Shown: positions 25,396 through 58,018 of the stretch, piece after piece
How the letters are laid out: every line of letters begins with the position of its first letter
Numbering within the stretch: the stretch's first letter is position 1
Source of the DNA: Nectonema munidae
Lineage: Eukaryota; Nematomorpha; Nectonematoida; Nectonematidae
DNA length: 64,000 bases
NCBI GenBank assembly: GCA_030549495.1
Contig: JAUIRK010000029.1
Span: forward strand, 1 to 64,000
Direction: 5' to 3'
Notes under the pieces: model-generated
The model's database searches: none
The model's input: only the letters and a program-made list of their open reading frames with translations
Told to the model about the DNA's origin: nothing
Program-made: the position numbers and the translations under genes

Positions 25396-25807
25396 AGTAT
25401 GTTTAAATAAAATTATATCGGCGTTTACTCTGTAATAACCAAATTTCTCCCCTCTCGACAGGACAAACGCATTCGCCTAATGTTCGAGCAGTTACTTGAA
25501 GATTTATTTTTATGTATTCGTAAAGCTTACTTGTAGCTCGGTGTAAAATAGTTATTAGTAGTTAGTTCTCTTTCAAAAAAAGACGTAGAAAAACGTCAAT
25601 TTAAATTTTAAAGAGATGACCGACAATTACATTATTTCTTTATAATATTAAGCGTAGTTAATGCGGATCTTGCAAAATGAACGTATAATTTATTTGAGGC
25701 ATAGCAGAATATGTCATTTTATTAAGACAAATATTTTTAGAATATTTATAAATCGGATTAATTTATGTAGAAAATTGGTTTTGTGTGCTAATTCATGTTA
25801 ATATTAG

Positions 25808-25933
25808 TCTTCATCGCTTGAACAAGTGGAAGATGGAGAAGAAAAAGATGAAGGGCTCGAAATTGATGAAAAAGTCTCCTCCGTCATAACTCCTACTGAT
25901 GAAATAGAACTGGATTCGGAATCTGACACTTAA
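25808..25933 (+). CDS. Possible acidic C-terminal exon, unknown gene
   Basis: After a TTAATATTAG acceptor-like site, 41 codons run to TAA at 25931-25933. They encode SSSLEQVEDGEEKDEGLEID and end ELDSESDT. The composition is Glu/Asp/Ser rich, as in many host C-terminal tails, and unlike the surrounding AT-rich noise. No upstream exon with a matching phase was found, so this stays tentative. Confidence 0.25.
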   Translation, partial: SSSLEQVEDGEEKDEGLEIDEKVSSVITPTDEIELDSESDT

Positions 25934-26699
25934 AATTAAAAAAAAAGGCAAATTATTAAAAACACTCAAAAAAGTGAAATAAAAAAATATTTTTTTCTAT
26001 GTCCTATACAGACAATAATAACTCATAACGTACCATAAACGTGGACGAAAAAATTAGTACACCATAAGCTATATTTTCTGCCTTACGAGTTGGAGTTCAA
26101 TTAAAAAAATAACACCAACATAACACGTTTATTAGTTTGGACATTAATCATAAACTTATCACAAAAGTATTGTTTCCTTTTCTTTAATACCGTAATACAT
26201 AAACATTTACACGTTGTCTATATAAATAGAGAGTTGAATAAAAATTGTAGCCAAAATGGCGATTTAAAAATGTTTTTTAATCAAACTCAAATTCTAATTG
26301 TGAACGAATTTTTAAAACCTTTTACAAAAATCTTTAAAATAAAGGATATAACAGACGCGTATTTGTAAGGGAAAAGGAGGTGGGTAATTTTTTTTAATAA
26401 AGGACCAGATTCTTAAGCATTTCAAAAATAAGTTTTTGTTAAGAAAAAAATATTGTCAGTGAAAATTTGGGATAAAAAGTTCTGAGCTTCTTTTTGAAGG
26501 GATCTAATATCAGAAACTTCGAATAAAAAATATTCCCACTTTTTAATAAAATATTCCGTGTTTGTTGCATTATTTATGTTAAAAATAGTAACTAGAATAA
26601 ACACACAAGAGGAGAGAGCTAAAGGTAATGAAAGGAAAAGTGTGGCAATGTAGGCAGGAAGAGACCAGCCACTCAAAAACTTTGGCCCATAAAAATATT

Positions 26700-26880
26700 C
26701 TTTTTATTTTTCATGAATACAAAGATGTGTTTCGAAAACTCAAGATCGTGGGTTCGATCCCGCATCAAGCCTACTTTCCTCATAGTTCGATACCTCTGAA
26801 TGAAAGTTATACGGTATCGAGTAGAGGCATGTTGTCCAAATTGCAGTCTTCGGTATTTTCAAATGCGCCCAGCTGCCTCC
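26700..26880 (+). repeat. SINE-like, tRNA-derived segment
   Basis: GTGGGTTCGATCCCGC at 26748-26763 forms a good T-arm (GTGGG/CCCGC) with the pol III B box GGTTCGATCCC. No matching D-arm or acceptor stem is present, so it is not a working tRNA. Probably a tRNA-derived SINE or tRNA relic. Confidence 0.35.
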
Positions 26881-27511
26881 TCTTTTGAAACATTGTGCAT
26901 TTTCGCATCTTTTGAATTAGAGTAGTATAAAGGAGGGCACGATTGTAAATCACTGTCACTCAAGAACTACTCTTACATTACTTATTGAAAATACTCATCA
27001 CACACATTTTAAACCTATTTTATGATAACTCTTCATTCTTTACATGAAAATACAATATCATATATTTTGCGCATGTATTTTTTAACAGTAGCTGACTAGT
27101 TTAATAGTAAATCATAATGATAAATTAGTTAAAAAAAAAAGGTACAAACCCCCATTTTTACTTGGACAACCCTGGAGTAGAGGATATACACCTAGTCTTC
27201 AAGGTTAAAAGGATAAATATTTAAAACACCCATGAGATATAAAAAAAAATCATAAATTATCCTGTTTAGATATTGAAGATAATAATATTTCAAAAGAGGT
27301 ATTGCATAAGGAAACTAACAAAAATAGCGAATTGATTTCACCAAAAGAGTGGGGTGTAGTGGAGGATGTCGCCAATTTAAATGTTCAGTTTTTGTTTCTT
27401 GTTTACGAATGAACGTCAATATTTAGTTACTGTTATCATTTTACTATTCCTTGAACATCAAGTTTACGGCATTCGCAACCCAGGTAAGCAAGTAAAAATA
27501 TTAATTCTATG

Positions 27512-48162
<20,651 letters not shown>

Positions 48163-49429
48163 TTCAACTAAGAGAGCTAAAAAAAATTCCCATACATTTA
48201 TAATAAATTTTAGAGTTGGAGATAATTGAAAATGTTATACCATATATTTTTTCATGAAATATTATTTATATTTGCTTGCATTAAGTTTTTGGTAAACATT
48301 TTTTAAATGAAACTCAGAAATTAGTACTCATTCACCCTTAAAATAAACAAAATTTTACTACTCAAGACACAAGATTAAGAAACATTTTACTTTTACTCTT
48401 CTCGATTTCTTATTTGAATACTAATAGGTACTGATAAAAGTTACTTTGAAATTGGACAAACCGAAATTGCACCTCTAGAAACTATAAACAAATGAGACTT
48501 GATCGAATCCGAGACTATGTGGCATTGAAACCAAATAATCTAAACAACTTTACTACCGCACTCAAGGATATATGGATAATAATAGTTAATAAGAAATATA
48601 TGGGTGATCATCAAGTAATACTTATACATATGTTTTTATTGTTTTACTAATTAAGCAAAAAATGTTCTCTAGTTTACTAAAGTAGTTAATATATAAGCAT
48701 TTATAGTTCTCGGTATCATATCCAAGGGAAAAATATTCGTCCATAGCTAGACAAAGGGTAAGGATAGTCACGTTAAGCCTTATAGTAAATATATTTATTT
48801 AATTTTTTTTTGTTCGGTACAACTTTTTACGCAAATATACCCAAATAAATTCAAGTAAACAAATATAAATCTTAATCTCAACCCTAACTGAAATAGTTAA
48901 TTAATATAATTTGAATCAATAAAATAGTTCCACACACTGTAGAAGTTTTTTAGTAATATATATAAGAGCTAAAAAAGTCTTATGGGGGAAAATTACCCAT
49001 TAGTCTTTATTTTATCCTTGCCTCCTATTTAATATGTTTTATTTTATCTCTAATAAATTTTAATTTTTGCAATTTTTATATTTATTTGAGTTTTGGGGTT
49101 TAATGTAAAGACTGTTTTATAAAAAAAAATTTGTTAAATAATTTTATTTGTAAAATTTAAAATTAATTCGATAAAAACTTTATATAAGGTATTTAAAATA
49201 TATTTTTCTATAAATTATTTGAACCTTACTATATACTTAGTAGGAATTTAAATAAAGGAGTAAGTCTTAGCTTATTGAGTTTGTATGAAAATGGGGAAAA
49301 AATTAAAAACTTAAAAAAAAACATAGATAATTGGACTTTAAAAATGTTAACTTAATGAAAATTCTCCAAACTAAATAAATATTAATTTTAATTCAATAAA
49401 AAACATACACCACTACCATTTCAGATTCA
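48163..49429. other. Intergenic between divergent E3 ligase and RPS18
   Basis: The two genes are transcribed away from each other, so both promoters should lie here. No TATA box or other element stands out against the AT-rich background. Confidence 0.4.
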
Positions 49430-49430
49430 T

Positions 49431-49443
49431 CTTTTTTTCTCTC
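49431..49443 (+). promoter_or_regulatory. Possible 5' TOP tract of RPS18
   Basis: CTTTTTTTCTCTC, about 200 bp upstream of the RPS18 ATG, is the type of pyrimidine tract found at the transcription start of ribosomal-protein genes. The sequence just before the ATG (TATATTTTAAG) could be a splice acceptor of a 5' UTR intron. Both are inferences. Confidence 0.35.
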
Positions 49444-49636
49444 GTATTATTGAAAATATTGGGTGTTTCAAAAAGACCCTTGTTTTTTTTTACAATATGA
49501 TAAATGCAGGCTTAGAATTTTTATTTGAATTACATGCTGTCTAAATCACTTATTAAAATTTTTGAGATTTTACTAAATTTAATTATAAATTTATTATTTT
49601 TATTTTCACACGCTAATTTACTCTTTATATTTTAAG

Positions 49637-50095
49637 ATGTCTCTTGTTTTGCCTGAAAATTTTCAACATATTTTACGTATTATGAACACAAATATTGATG
49701 GAAGGGTTAAAATAATGTTTGCTTTAACATCTATAAAAGGAATCGGTAGACGTTTTTCTAATCTTGTATTGAAAAAAGCAAATATTGATTTAAATAAAAG
49801 AGCTGGGGAACTTACAGAAGAGGAAATTCAATTAGTTTGTGATATTATCCATAAACCTGTTGAATATAAAATTCCTACATGGTTTTTAAATAGACAAAAG
49901 GATGTTAAAGAAGGGAAGTATCTACAAGTTTTCTCTAATTCTTTAGACAACAAGTTACGTGAAGATTTAGAAAGGTTGAAAAAGATTCATTGTAATCGTG
50001 GTCTTCGACACTATTGGGGTCTCAGAGTTCGTGGACAACACACAAAGACTACTGGTAGAAGAGGAAAAACAGTTGGTGTATCTAAAAAGAAATGA
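49637..50095 (+). CDS. RPS18: 40S ribosomal protein S18 (uS13)
   Basis: 152 codons, the usual length. uS13 sits at the head of the small subunit and contacts the large subunit and P-site tRNA. The start [20 protein letters not shown] is the standard eukaryotic one. [37 protein letters not shown] and the near-invariant C-terminus [18 protein letters not shown] are all present. No intron interrupts the CDS, unlike most animal RPS18 genes. The middle (residues about 50-90) is more diverged than expected for such a conserved protein. AATAAA signals lie at 50102-50107 and 50151-50156. It could be the functional gene of a fast-evolving lineage or an expressed retrocopy. An intact frame favours function. 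Confidence 0.93.
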   Translation: MSLVLPENFQHILRIMNTNIDGRVKIMFALTSIKGIGRRFSNLVLKKANIDLNKRAGELTEEEIQLVCDIIHKPVEYKIPTWFLNRQKDVKEGKYLQVFSNSLDNKLREDLERLKKIHCNRGLRHYWGLRVRGQHTKTTGRRGKTVGVSKKK

Positions 50096-50216
50096 TTTTC
50101 AAATAAAACTTGATTCTTTTTTGGTCTATTTCTTTATTTGCATAGTATAAAATAAATAGATACTTTTTGATTTAACTTTTTTTTTTTATCTATTACCATC
50201 TTAAGATTAGTTTTCT

Positions 50217-51163
50217 CAAATGTATGTCCTTAATTTTTACCTATTTCTAATTTCAAATAAATGCGATTATCATTTTCTTATACTCACAATAAACATGGTC
50301 AAATATTATTTCTTATGTTAATATAATATACAAATTCTTTTGATAAGCTATTTGAATTATAATCTTATGACCGAAGAGAGAGGAGTTTGATTTGAATAGC
50401 CCTATTCATGGCTGCCTATTTTTTCCTTAATGGGGTTGCTGCTTTTTTGGTCTCTTTTTGTTATTTTGCATGAACCTATTTAATAATTGATTACGAATTC
50501 AAAAATATATTTTTTTAATTTTAAATATCTATTTATACCTCATGCTAGTTTTGTTTCTATACTCAGTTTTTGCATTTAGTGGTCTTAAAATGTCAAAGTG
50601 TTAATCAAAGAGGTGCGTTTAAGTGTGAAAACTCTACTAAAATAACATGCCTGTTTTAAAAGAACTAAAAACTGTATATTTAATTCAAAATGGACACCGT
50701 TTTCAGTGTAAACCACACAACGCCATATAAAAAAAATACAAACAAGAGATATTGAATGGTATAAAAATGAAAGCCATGTGAAACTTCTTCAAAGTTCTGA
50801 ATTTTGTATTTGAAATACAAAATTATTTCAAACTGTTTTGATCACTTTATATAATATTTGAGTATATTGCAATTACTAGTGAATATTAAATTTCATCGTA
50901 ATCATAAAGTAAAATCATCCTCATCTCGCTAAAAATCTCACAAACTATTGCTGTGAGAGCGGGGTATCAAGTAAAAAAAAATCTAAGAGTTTGCTCACGA
51001 AGCCGCTCTGTCAAGTTTTCAAAACTCCATACTGTATTTTTGGACTTTTAATACAAAGTTGCCATACTTCTTATAGTTGTCGGTATCGCATCCAAAGAAT
51101 GAATAATTTATCTTCCATCTCTGGACAGATGGTAAGATCGCGAACCAAATTCAGACCATCTGT
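50217..51163. other. No gene recognised
   Basis: AT-rich. No coding sequence or element ends were recognised. Confidence 0.45.
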
Positions 51164-51294
51164 GTTGAGTCTAGAGCCCTGCGCGGGTTGTAAAAAGTTG
51201 TCTGCACCCGCCCTACCCCGCAATTATTCAATTTGCATCCGACCCGCATTATATCAATTAGAACCCTCTCCGCATTTTTTCAATTTGAACCCAC

Positions 51295-51620
51295 CTCACA
51301 TTTATCAATTTGCACCCGCCCCACATTTATCAATTTGCACCCGCCCCACATTTATCAATTTGCACCCGCCCCACATTTATCAATTTGCACCCGCCCCACA
51401 TTTATCAATTTGCACCCGCCCCACATTTATCAATTTGCACCCGCCCCACATTTATCAATTTGTACCCGCCCCACATTTATCAATTTGAACCCACCTCACA
51501 TTTATCAATTTGCACCCGCCCCACATTTATCAATTTGCACCCGCCCCACATTTATCAATTTGCACCCGCCCCACATTTATCAATTTGCACCCGCCCCACA
51601 TTTATCAATTTGTACCCGCA
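51295..51620. repeat. 25-bp minisatellite, about 13 units
   Basis: Unit ACATTTATCAATTTGCACCC plus GCCCC, repeated with very few changes. Because 25 is not a multiple of 3 and the unit has no stop on the plus strand, all three plus frames stay open, giving a 25-residue repeat in each. These frames are not genes. Confidence 0.95.
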
Positions 51621-51930
51621 TTTTATTGAAATAATACAAAGCTAATTAAATGTTATTTATATATTTAACCTGCTTGGAAAAAAAAATGATTATAGATATA
51701 CTATATACTACTTTAAAAAATTTTAAATTTTTTTACAAATAAAGTTTTGTCTGAAAAAAATTGCTTTACACGTTTTGTTATCTGAATAAACAAATTATTT
51801 CATCAACAATTGCAATAGTTCAAATTTTGATTATAGAATCATAAAAGATTGGCCCTTGGATTTTTCAAATTTGTATTTTTGGCTTTTATTTTTTTTATTT
51901 TTATAGTTTGTTTTTTCATATTAAATAATT

Positions 51931-52290
51931 TTATAAATTTAAGAAAGCACAACAGATCGTTTCAAATGGTCTAAGATCTTTAGCTATAAAACGGACGCAT
52001 GTCAGTTTAATGTTTTCTTTTTTAGCTTTCGAAATAACTTTAGCATTATTCAAAACTGGCTTGATAGCATCAGTCAGTAAAGTATGATTAGGATATATTT
52101 TGCACTTGTGTCTCCTAAGAATAGAAGTACCTGTTTTTCTTCCACAATAAGTGAAAGCTTGAAACATACCTTACAAGCGGCAAAATCCAAATCAGTGTTT
52201 TTTCATTTATCACGATACCAAACGTCTTCCACACCTCCGATTTCAATCCATTTACACTTTTTATTTTATAATAAGCCAGATTTCAAATGA
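51931..52290 (-). pseudogene. hAT transposase N-terminal fragment (BED finger)
   Basis: Minus-strand translation: IEIGGVEDVWYRDK, AACKVC, then AFTYCGRKTGTSILRRHKC (BED zinc-finger ligands), and KENIKLTCVRFIAKDLRPFE with FLNL. This is the start of many hAT transposases. At least one frame change or stop is present, and the catalytic core is deleted. Confidence 0.75.
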
Positions 52291-52662
52291 GATGAAACTT
52301 GCTGAGATGTTAACGTTAAATATGGCATTCTTATTATTTGATTTTTTTCTCCTTCTTCTCTTGTACACGCATCAATGACGCTAATCAAACTTGCTCTATC
52401 TTTCTATTTCAATTACGATTTCACTTCATGACACACCATTTACTCAATGCAAATCTCTTTCCAATATACGCAACACATAGCAATAAAAATAAGCTATTTC
52501 CAAAAAGGCAATTATGCACTCATAAAAACTTTCATAAAAGTGAATGCGAACAACCCACAGATTGTCCGCACTAACCCGCCCCGCAAAAATGTTGCTGTGG
52601 ACAACCCACGTCCGCCCGCGGGTGCGGGTCCTCAGATCCCCGCTCAGAGCACTAGTTGAGAC

Positions 52663-53455
52663 CCTATTTAAAATGAATATACTCATTGTGGAAATATATA
52701 TATATTTTTTGTTTTTTTGTGAACGATACTTTTTATTGCAATAAATTTTTTCTCTCTATAATACTTTAATTTTGGAAAATGTTAAAGCACGATTTCAATC
52801 GATGAAATATAAGTTGTTTCAAAAAATATTCTAATTTTAAATTAAAATATTTTTGATTACCATCTTGAGTAAAAATATTAGGAAGTGTTATTCTCTTTAG
52901 AAAACATGAAATATCCATCAAATAAATTCATCACTATTTTTGGGGTAAGCAAAGAAAAAAAGCTACAAAATTTTTAATGAGACGGCAGTGTACAAGATGT
53001 AGCTTCAAAAAAAATTTCAGTTCTTTACCAAATGAAAAAAAGTAAAAATGAAAATGGACCTCCTTTTATCGTACAGAAGAAATATAATAGTAAGAAAAAA
53101 AGAAACTATTACTATTATTTTACAAGAACTTTTAGTTGAAACAGGTGAAGTACATTTTTAATATATTAATAATGAAATGAAACATTAAATATTATATTTA
53201 ACTCATTTTTCTAAAATTTGAAAGAATAACCCATGAAATTGAGCAACTAAATAAAATATTGCCTTGATTTAGTGAAAAAATATAGCTTTATACACAGTTG
53301 ATCTAGTCAAAAAGCGAGCAGAGTTTGAATAAATGTTATTCTTCCTGCTTCCCTTTGAAAGTTCTATCAGCTTTGTTTAATGGAAGTAAACTTTTGAATT
53401 CTAATAGCACTTATTCCAAAAAGCGTAAATAGTCTTATTTGTTTGAGAGAAGCCC
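52663..53455. other. No gene recognised
   Basis: AT-rich. Nothing identified. Confidence 0.45.
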
Positions 53456-53459
53456 AAGT

Positions 53460-54075
53460 TATTAGGTCAACATAAGTCAATTGTTTATTAATAGGTCAAT
53501 TTTTATAGTTCATTTTTTGGAAGTAATCTACATTTTGTAAAAATTTAATAAGTTAACAAAAAAGAGCATTGACACTTTTGGAATTTCTTTCAAATACTGG
53601 AAAGTTCACAAACCAACTAAAAAATAAATTTAATTTTTATAATTATTTGACAGATCTTTTTTAATATAGATAAAAATTTCGACTCATCCATTCTAGCATA
53701 AAAATAAAATAATTGAAAAACGTAATCTTACAATGAAAGATGTATTTGATTTATATAGAAATATCTTATTTGAAGATACTGTATGTGGTATAAATAAGGA
53801 ACATTGGAGAAAAAGAAATCACTCTTCTCTAGCACAGACAACAGACAAGCAAAAGATCAATTCCAGTGATTAAAGCCTTTGTCCAAAGATCGCGCCTTTT
53901 CAAAAGAGAATGCTTTGAAATATTAGAAGGTATCTTACAATTAATAATAATAATTGATAAAAGTGATTATAGAATAATTTTTTATGACTATTTTTTTACA
54001 AATAAAGTCACCTTTTGAGTTGTTTAGCTCAATTTTCGAAGGATTTTATAGGTCAAGTTATGTTGCCCCCATAGT
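53460..54075 (+). mobile_element. Deletion derivative of the CGGBP1-like hAT
   Basis: Starts and ends with the same AGGTCAA(t)-type subterminal repeats as 17802-20032. The right end GTTGCCCCCATA is the inverse of TAGGGGGCAAC with one change. Near 53872-53925 the translation gives LKPLSKDRAFSKENALKY, matching LKKLMSKDRNFSKENIFKYF of the larger copy. Most of the transposase is deleted. Confidence 0.65.
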
Positions 54076-54222
54076 CATGATGATTAAGTAAGGCCTGTGC
54101 GAATCGTGGTAAACAAAAATTTTATGCAAGAGCCTTCCTTAACTTGGAAATTGTAAGCAAAGAAATCTTTTTTGCACACCATTTTTAGAATTAAAGGATG
54201 GTGAGTGTTTTCTATCTTTTTA

Positions 54223-54337
54223 ATCTATCCTACTCTAAAAGTATTGGTTTTCGTCGACACATGGTTATTCGTTTAAAATATACGAATCATATATAACTAC
54301 AGAAATATAATCAATACGATTTAAAAAATTTTGTGTT
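54223..54337 (+). repeat. Direct repeat, left copy
   Basis: About 115 bp nearly identical to 55231-55344, starting ATCTATCCTACTCTAAAAG and ending AATTTTGTGT. The copies start 1008 bp apart. Confidence 0.85.
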
Positions 54338-55230
54338 TCCAAATTATAATAATATGCATTGAAAAGTTTTGTTTTTTATGAGAGTTTATCATGAGAGTAA
54401 ACTATTTTAACGGTTATTTAAACGAATCTATCTTTTAAACTTATATACTTTAAAGAGAAAATTTTTTACAAACTTAATTGAAATATTTATCAAATGAATT
54501 TGGTGCATTTTGGAAATCATTTATCAATTATTAATTATGAACTTTGTTAATATTAGAAACGTATGTAGTTACAAATTAACTAATCGTTTTTGAAATTCAA
54601 ATTCACGAGTTAGACTAGTAAAATTAAAGCAAGATTTTTTTCATTCAATAATCTCTTATTTGTATCTTGCATAATTTCTTTACACGATTTAAACTTGTTA
54701 TATGTTTTAAGAAAATTAAACATTGAAGTTTTTTGTATTCCAGACATTCTTTAATTTCAGATTTGGATGTTTTTAAAATCAATAAATGAATCTGAAATCA
54801 ATAATGGCAAGCCATTAAAGAAGTAATTTTCTTTTTGATTTATAAATTCTTATATCATTTGAAGCAAAAGTGACTCTTTTCCGTGAATCTCAGTAGATTT
54901 TAACGTTATCATAATTTAGATTCAAATTTATTGGAAAAAACATTCTAACTTTTATGAAAAAAGGGAAGTATTTACTGAGGTAATGAATTCAGCTCTATGT
55001 ATATAAAAAGTAATACATTTTTCGAATATAATACTCATTATAAAAGGAATTTGAGATATATGAGAAGCATACATCACTATAAATCAATTAACATATGAAG
55101 TTCCATTAGTATTGATTTAAAAAAGATATTTGAAAAATATCAAAAGTTTTAAAAAAAATTCATAATATATTTTTCTTCTCCATTAAAATTTTACATTAAT
55201 TAGATCTTCACTTTTTTGTTCTTGCAATGA
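54338..55230. other. Sequence between the direct repeats
   Basis: About 890 bp, AT-rich, no coding sequence recognised. Confidence 0.45.
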
Positions 55231-55344
55231 ATCTATTCTACCCTAAAAGTATTGGTTTTCGTCAACACATGTTTATTCGTTTAAAATATACGAATCATAT
55301 ATAACTACAGAAATATAATCAATACGATTTAAAAAATTTTGTGT
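55231..55344 (+). repeat. Direct repeat, right copy
   Basis: Partner of 54223-54337, with only a handful of differences. Confidence 0.85.
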
Positions 55345-55414
55345 GTTCAAAAAAATCTAAGTAAAATTTTTTCTTAAATCTTTGTTATCCTCTATGGGTC
55401 TCTAGAGTCTAGAG

Positions 55415-55500
55415 CAGGGCTGTCCAACCTTTAATAGGGTGCGCACCAAATATTATGCCTTCTGATTATGATGGACCAAATTTTTTTTATTTTTAAAAAG
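55415..55500 (+). mobile_element. hAT MITE left end
   Basis: CAGGGCTGTCCAACCTTTAA followed by GTGCGCACCAAAT is a typical hAT MITE start. No inverse end was found nearby. Confidence 0.4.
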
Positions 55501-57618
55501 AAAAATAAAGGAACCCAAATTTCCGAATCCTATCGTCTTCAACACATCAAACATTTTCAAAAAATGTGATGGAAATTGAATCATATATTTCTTCTCATTA
55601 TTCATGTGTTAACTGTCGAAAACTGCTTTTATTGGCCTTAGTTTTTCTTGGTGGTATGAAAGATCTCAAAAAAGAAATGAAAATTTTAACATAGAAAGCC
55701 CCCTCTATATATTAACGATGTGTGCTTACGGTTTTATTTGCTTCGGGATTCATTTTTGTGCATGAAAGTGTCAACATGGTGTGTTATTCAGAGCGATGCT
55801 GAAGATAATAAGATCTTAAGTATAAGCAAACCTGGAAGAACAAAAATATATTTTGAAAGGTATTAAATTTAAACTTAGTCTATGACTATCTAAATATATA
55901 TGCCAAATAAGATAGTAAGAAGAAAATGGTATAAAGGATACCATGTTGTTATCCTATAGTCAACGTTTTGGTGAACCCTGACGAATTAACCAAATAAAAT
56001 GTATCATTTATAGGTAATTTTTCCAATTTATAATAGATATAATATATTTGATTAACTATGTTCAATTTTCCATTCTATAGTTTAACATCTGCCAGAGTTT
56101 GTTATATCAACAAATTTTTTGAAAAGGTAGACAGAAATTGTCTGAACTCGGATATAGTTGAACTAAATCAATCTGAGTAAATTTTGAGAGATCGCCTTTT
56201 GTGCTCTCTGTTTCCATCTTTCCATGCTTATAACTTTCTCATTTATGAAACTCAAGATTTGCTTTACAGAACAACATTTCGTCAACAACCTAAAAGACAC
56301 ATCTTTGAGATTTTAGTTAGTTATCTAGTCGAATTTTGTTTAATATTGTTTTTTCAACGAAATTTCGTGTAACCCTATCTTTTCATTTTTCTTCCTAGCA
56401 TTGTTTCTATTCCATCATTTTCCTAATCCATTGACGACTATATTTGATTCTATTTTATTTTCCCATCTCTTTTCTCGAATATTCTACGCAATTAACTCTA
56501 TTTTTACTATAACTTTGCAATCCACACCACATCTTGCTTGCGTTCAAACTTTGAAAATGATGAAATATGAGAAGAAGAATCTTTAGACTTGCAAATATAC
56601 TTCTTGCCTACCGCCTTAAGCAAACAAAAGACATAAATAAGATCAGTGGAATATTTATCAAGGTAGACTTTACATTCATTAAAAACATTTTCTCTTTTCA
56701 TACATCATTATTGTAATCAACACAAAGTCTTTCATTACACAAAACTTTTCATCGCTTACTCCTACAAGGAAACGTAATATTTTCTTTGATTTCGCAATTT
56801 TTAGTCTGTGTTTGTGTTACAAATAATAAAAAAGTTAACTTTTCGAAAAAATATATAATTGTGTAATGAAAAGTATTTAGCTTTATAAGGGATAATCATA
56901 GTAAAAATTATTTGACAGGTAAAAATTTATTTGAAATCAATTTACCCATTTGATGAATTTGTCTCTAGAAGAATTTGTGCTTGATGATTTACACTAAAGT
57001 TGGGTAGGGACGGAGGTTGGACAAATCTTCTCATAAGACAAAGGAAAAAAATTTGAACAAAAATTTAATGTGAAAAGTAAAAACAAAGCAAAGATAAAAT
57101 ATAGATTATTATTTATGAAACATCACTTACTTTCTTTTTTACATTTTAGTTGAGTCTAAATATTTTTACTTCATAAAAATTGAAAAATTTATTGAAAAGG
57201 ACAGTCTCAAATTGATTTATTTTTATCTAGCTTTTGTAAAAGATGGTAACCACAGCCAATCAGATTACTGATTTAAACTTATTGACATTTGAATTGGAAT
57301 CTGTAAGTAACATACTTATATCATACTGTAGTATCATGGTTAAAGTTTGATATATATTGATGCCTTCTAACATAAATTACAAGATATAGGCATAGATATT
57401 TTAGGTCTTTACAAAACGCGTATTTAGTAATCAAAAATAATTTAACTCCAGAAAATTTTATATGATAAGACTTGAAATTATTTTTTTTAATATTAAATGT
57501 AAAAAACACATATAACAAAAAAGTTAATGTTAAAATAATACTTGAACAAATCGTGTATTTTAATAAATACAATATCAATATTTTAACAATTGCAAAAATT
57601 TTGTTTAGAGTAAGAAAA
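55501..57618. other. Upstream of HYKK, no other gene recognised
   Basis: AT-rich. Short open stretches show no conserved pattern. The HYKK promoter or 5' UTR should lie in the last part. ATTTTGTTTAG at 57598-57608 could be the acceptor of a 5' UTR intron. Confidence 0.4.
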
Positions 57619-57723
57619 ATGGGTTTGGAAAATAAATCAACTTTGAAAGTTGGAGAGATTATCAAACCACAAATATCGATTTCAGATGTTCAATTATTGA
57701 TTGAAAACTTATATGGAATAAGA
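57619..57723 (+). CDS. HYKK: Hydroxylysine kinase, first coding exon
   Basis: ATG at 57619, then MGLENKSTLKVGEIIKPQIS and ISDVQLLIENLYGIR, 35 codons, ending in phase 0 before the donor GTAATG. It aligns with the N-terminal '.LV...FG......' helix of HYKK/AGPHD1 proteins. The frame is open upstream of this ATG, but no conserved residues lie there. HYKK phosphorylates 5-hydroxylysine with GTP in lysine breakdown and belongs to the aminoglycoside-phosphotransferase fold family. Confidence 0.75.
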
Positions 57724-58018
57724 GTAATGCATCTTTAGATTAATTAATGAATAATAATGGAATTTTCTGATCATTGCAATTTTTATATAGAATTATACAC
57801 GTTCCCTTTTTCAAATGGTTTTATCTATGAGATGGAAGTAACGTAGATTGAAATTTTTATTTGGAATGGCCAAATTGGGCCCAACATATAAGCTCTTACA
57901 TCTGTCTATCTGTGGTTCTATTTCTTTGTTCTCACTTCTGATTTTATTATGGTCTATAAATCTTATCTTCATTTCCCATACACTTTCTAATCAAACTAAG
58001 CCATCTATAATTTTAACT

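Larger units (their letters stand above)
25115..27511. other. Intergenic, with a few weak signals
   Basis: This lies between the foldback element and the last exon of the E3 ligase. It holds a GC-rich palindrome (25386-25395), a possible acidic exon (25808-25933) and a tRNA-like B box (26750-26761), listed separately. A minus-strand open stretch at 26422-26676 with a hydrophobic segment was looked at and not accepted. Confidence 0.4.
51172..52654 (-). mobile_element. hAT transposon, internally deleted, with minisatellite
   Basis: Left end TAGAGCCCTGCGCGGGTTG. Inverted right end TAGTGCTCTGAGCGGGGAT. Flanks GTTGAGTC (51164-51171) and GTTGAGAC (52655-52662) are an 8-bp duplication with one difference. 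Length 1483 bp. It holds an N-terminal transposase fragment (minus) and a 25-bp tandem array grown from the left subterminal CCCGCCC-type repeats. Confidence 0.85.

Noticed and set aside
25465-25933. Joining the GC-rich exon-like piece at 25465 with the acidic piece at 25808
   Set aside because: With the only good donor (GTAAAG), the phase does not match the acidic frame and a stop follows.
26422-26676. Minus-strand ORF with a hydrophobic N-terminal segment (SLPAYIATLFLSLPLALSSC)
   Set aside because: Possible membrane protein exon, but it starts at a TTG, has no homologue I recognise and no convincing splice sites. Hydrophobic stretches are common by chance in T-rich DNA.
51233-51645. Long repetitive ORFs with 25-residue units in three frames
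   Set aside because: They come from a stop-free 25-bp minisatellite inside a hAT element.
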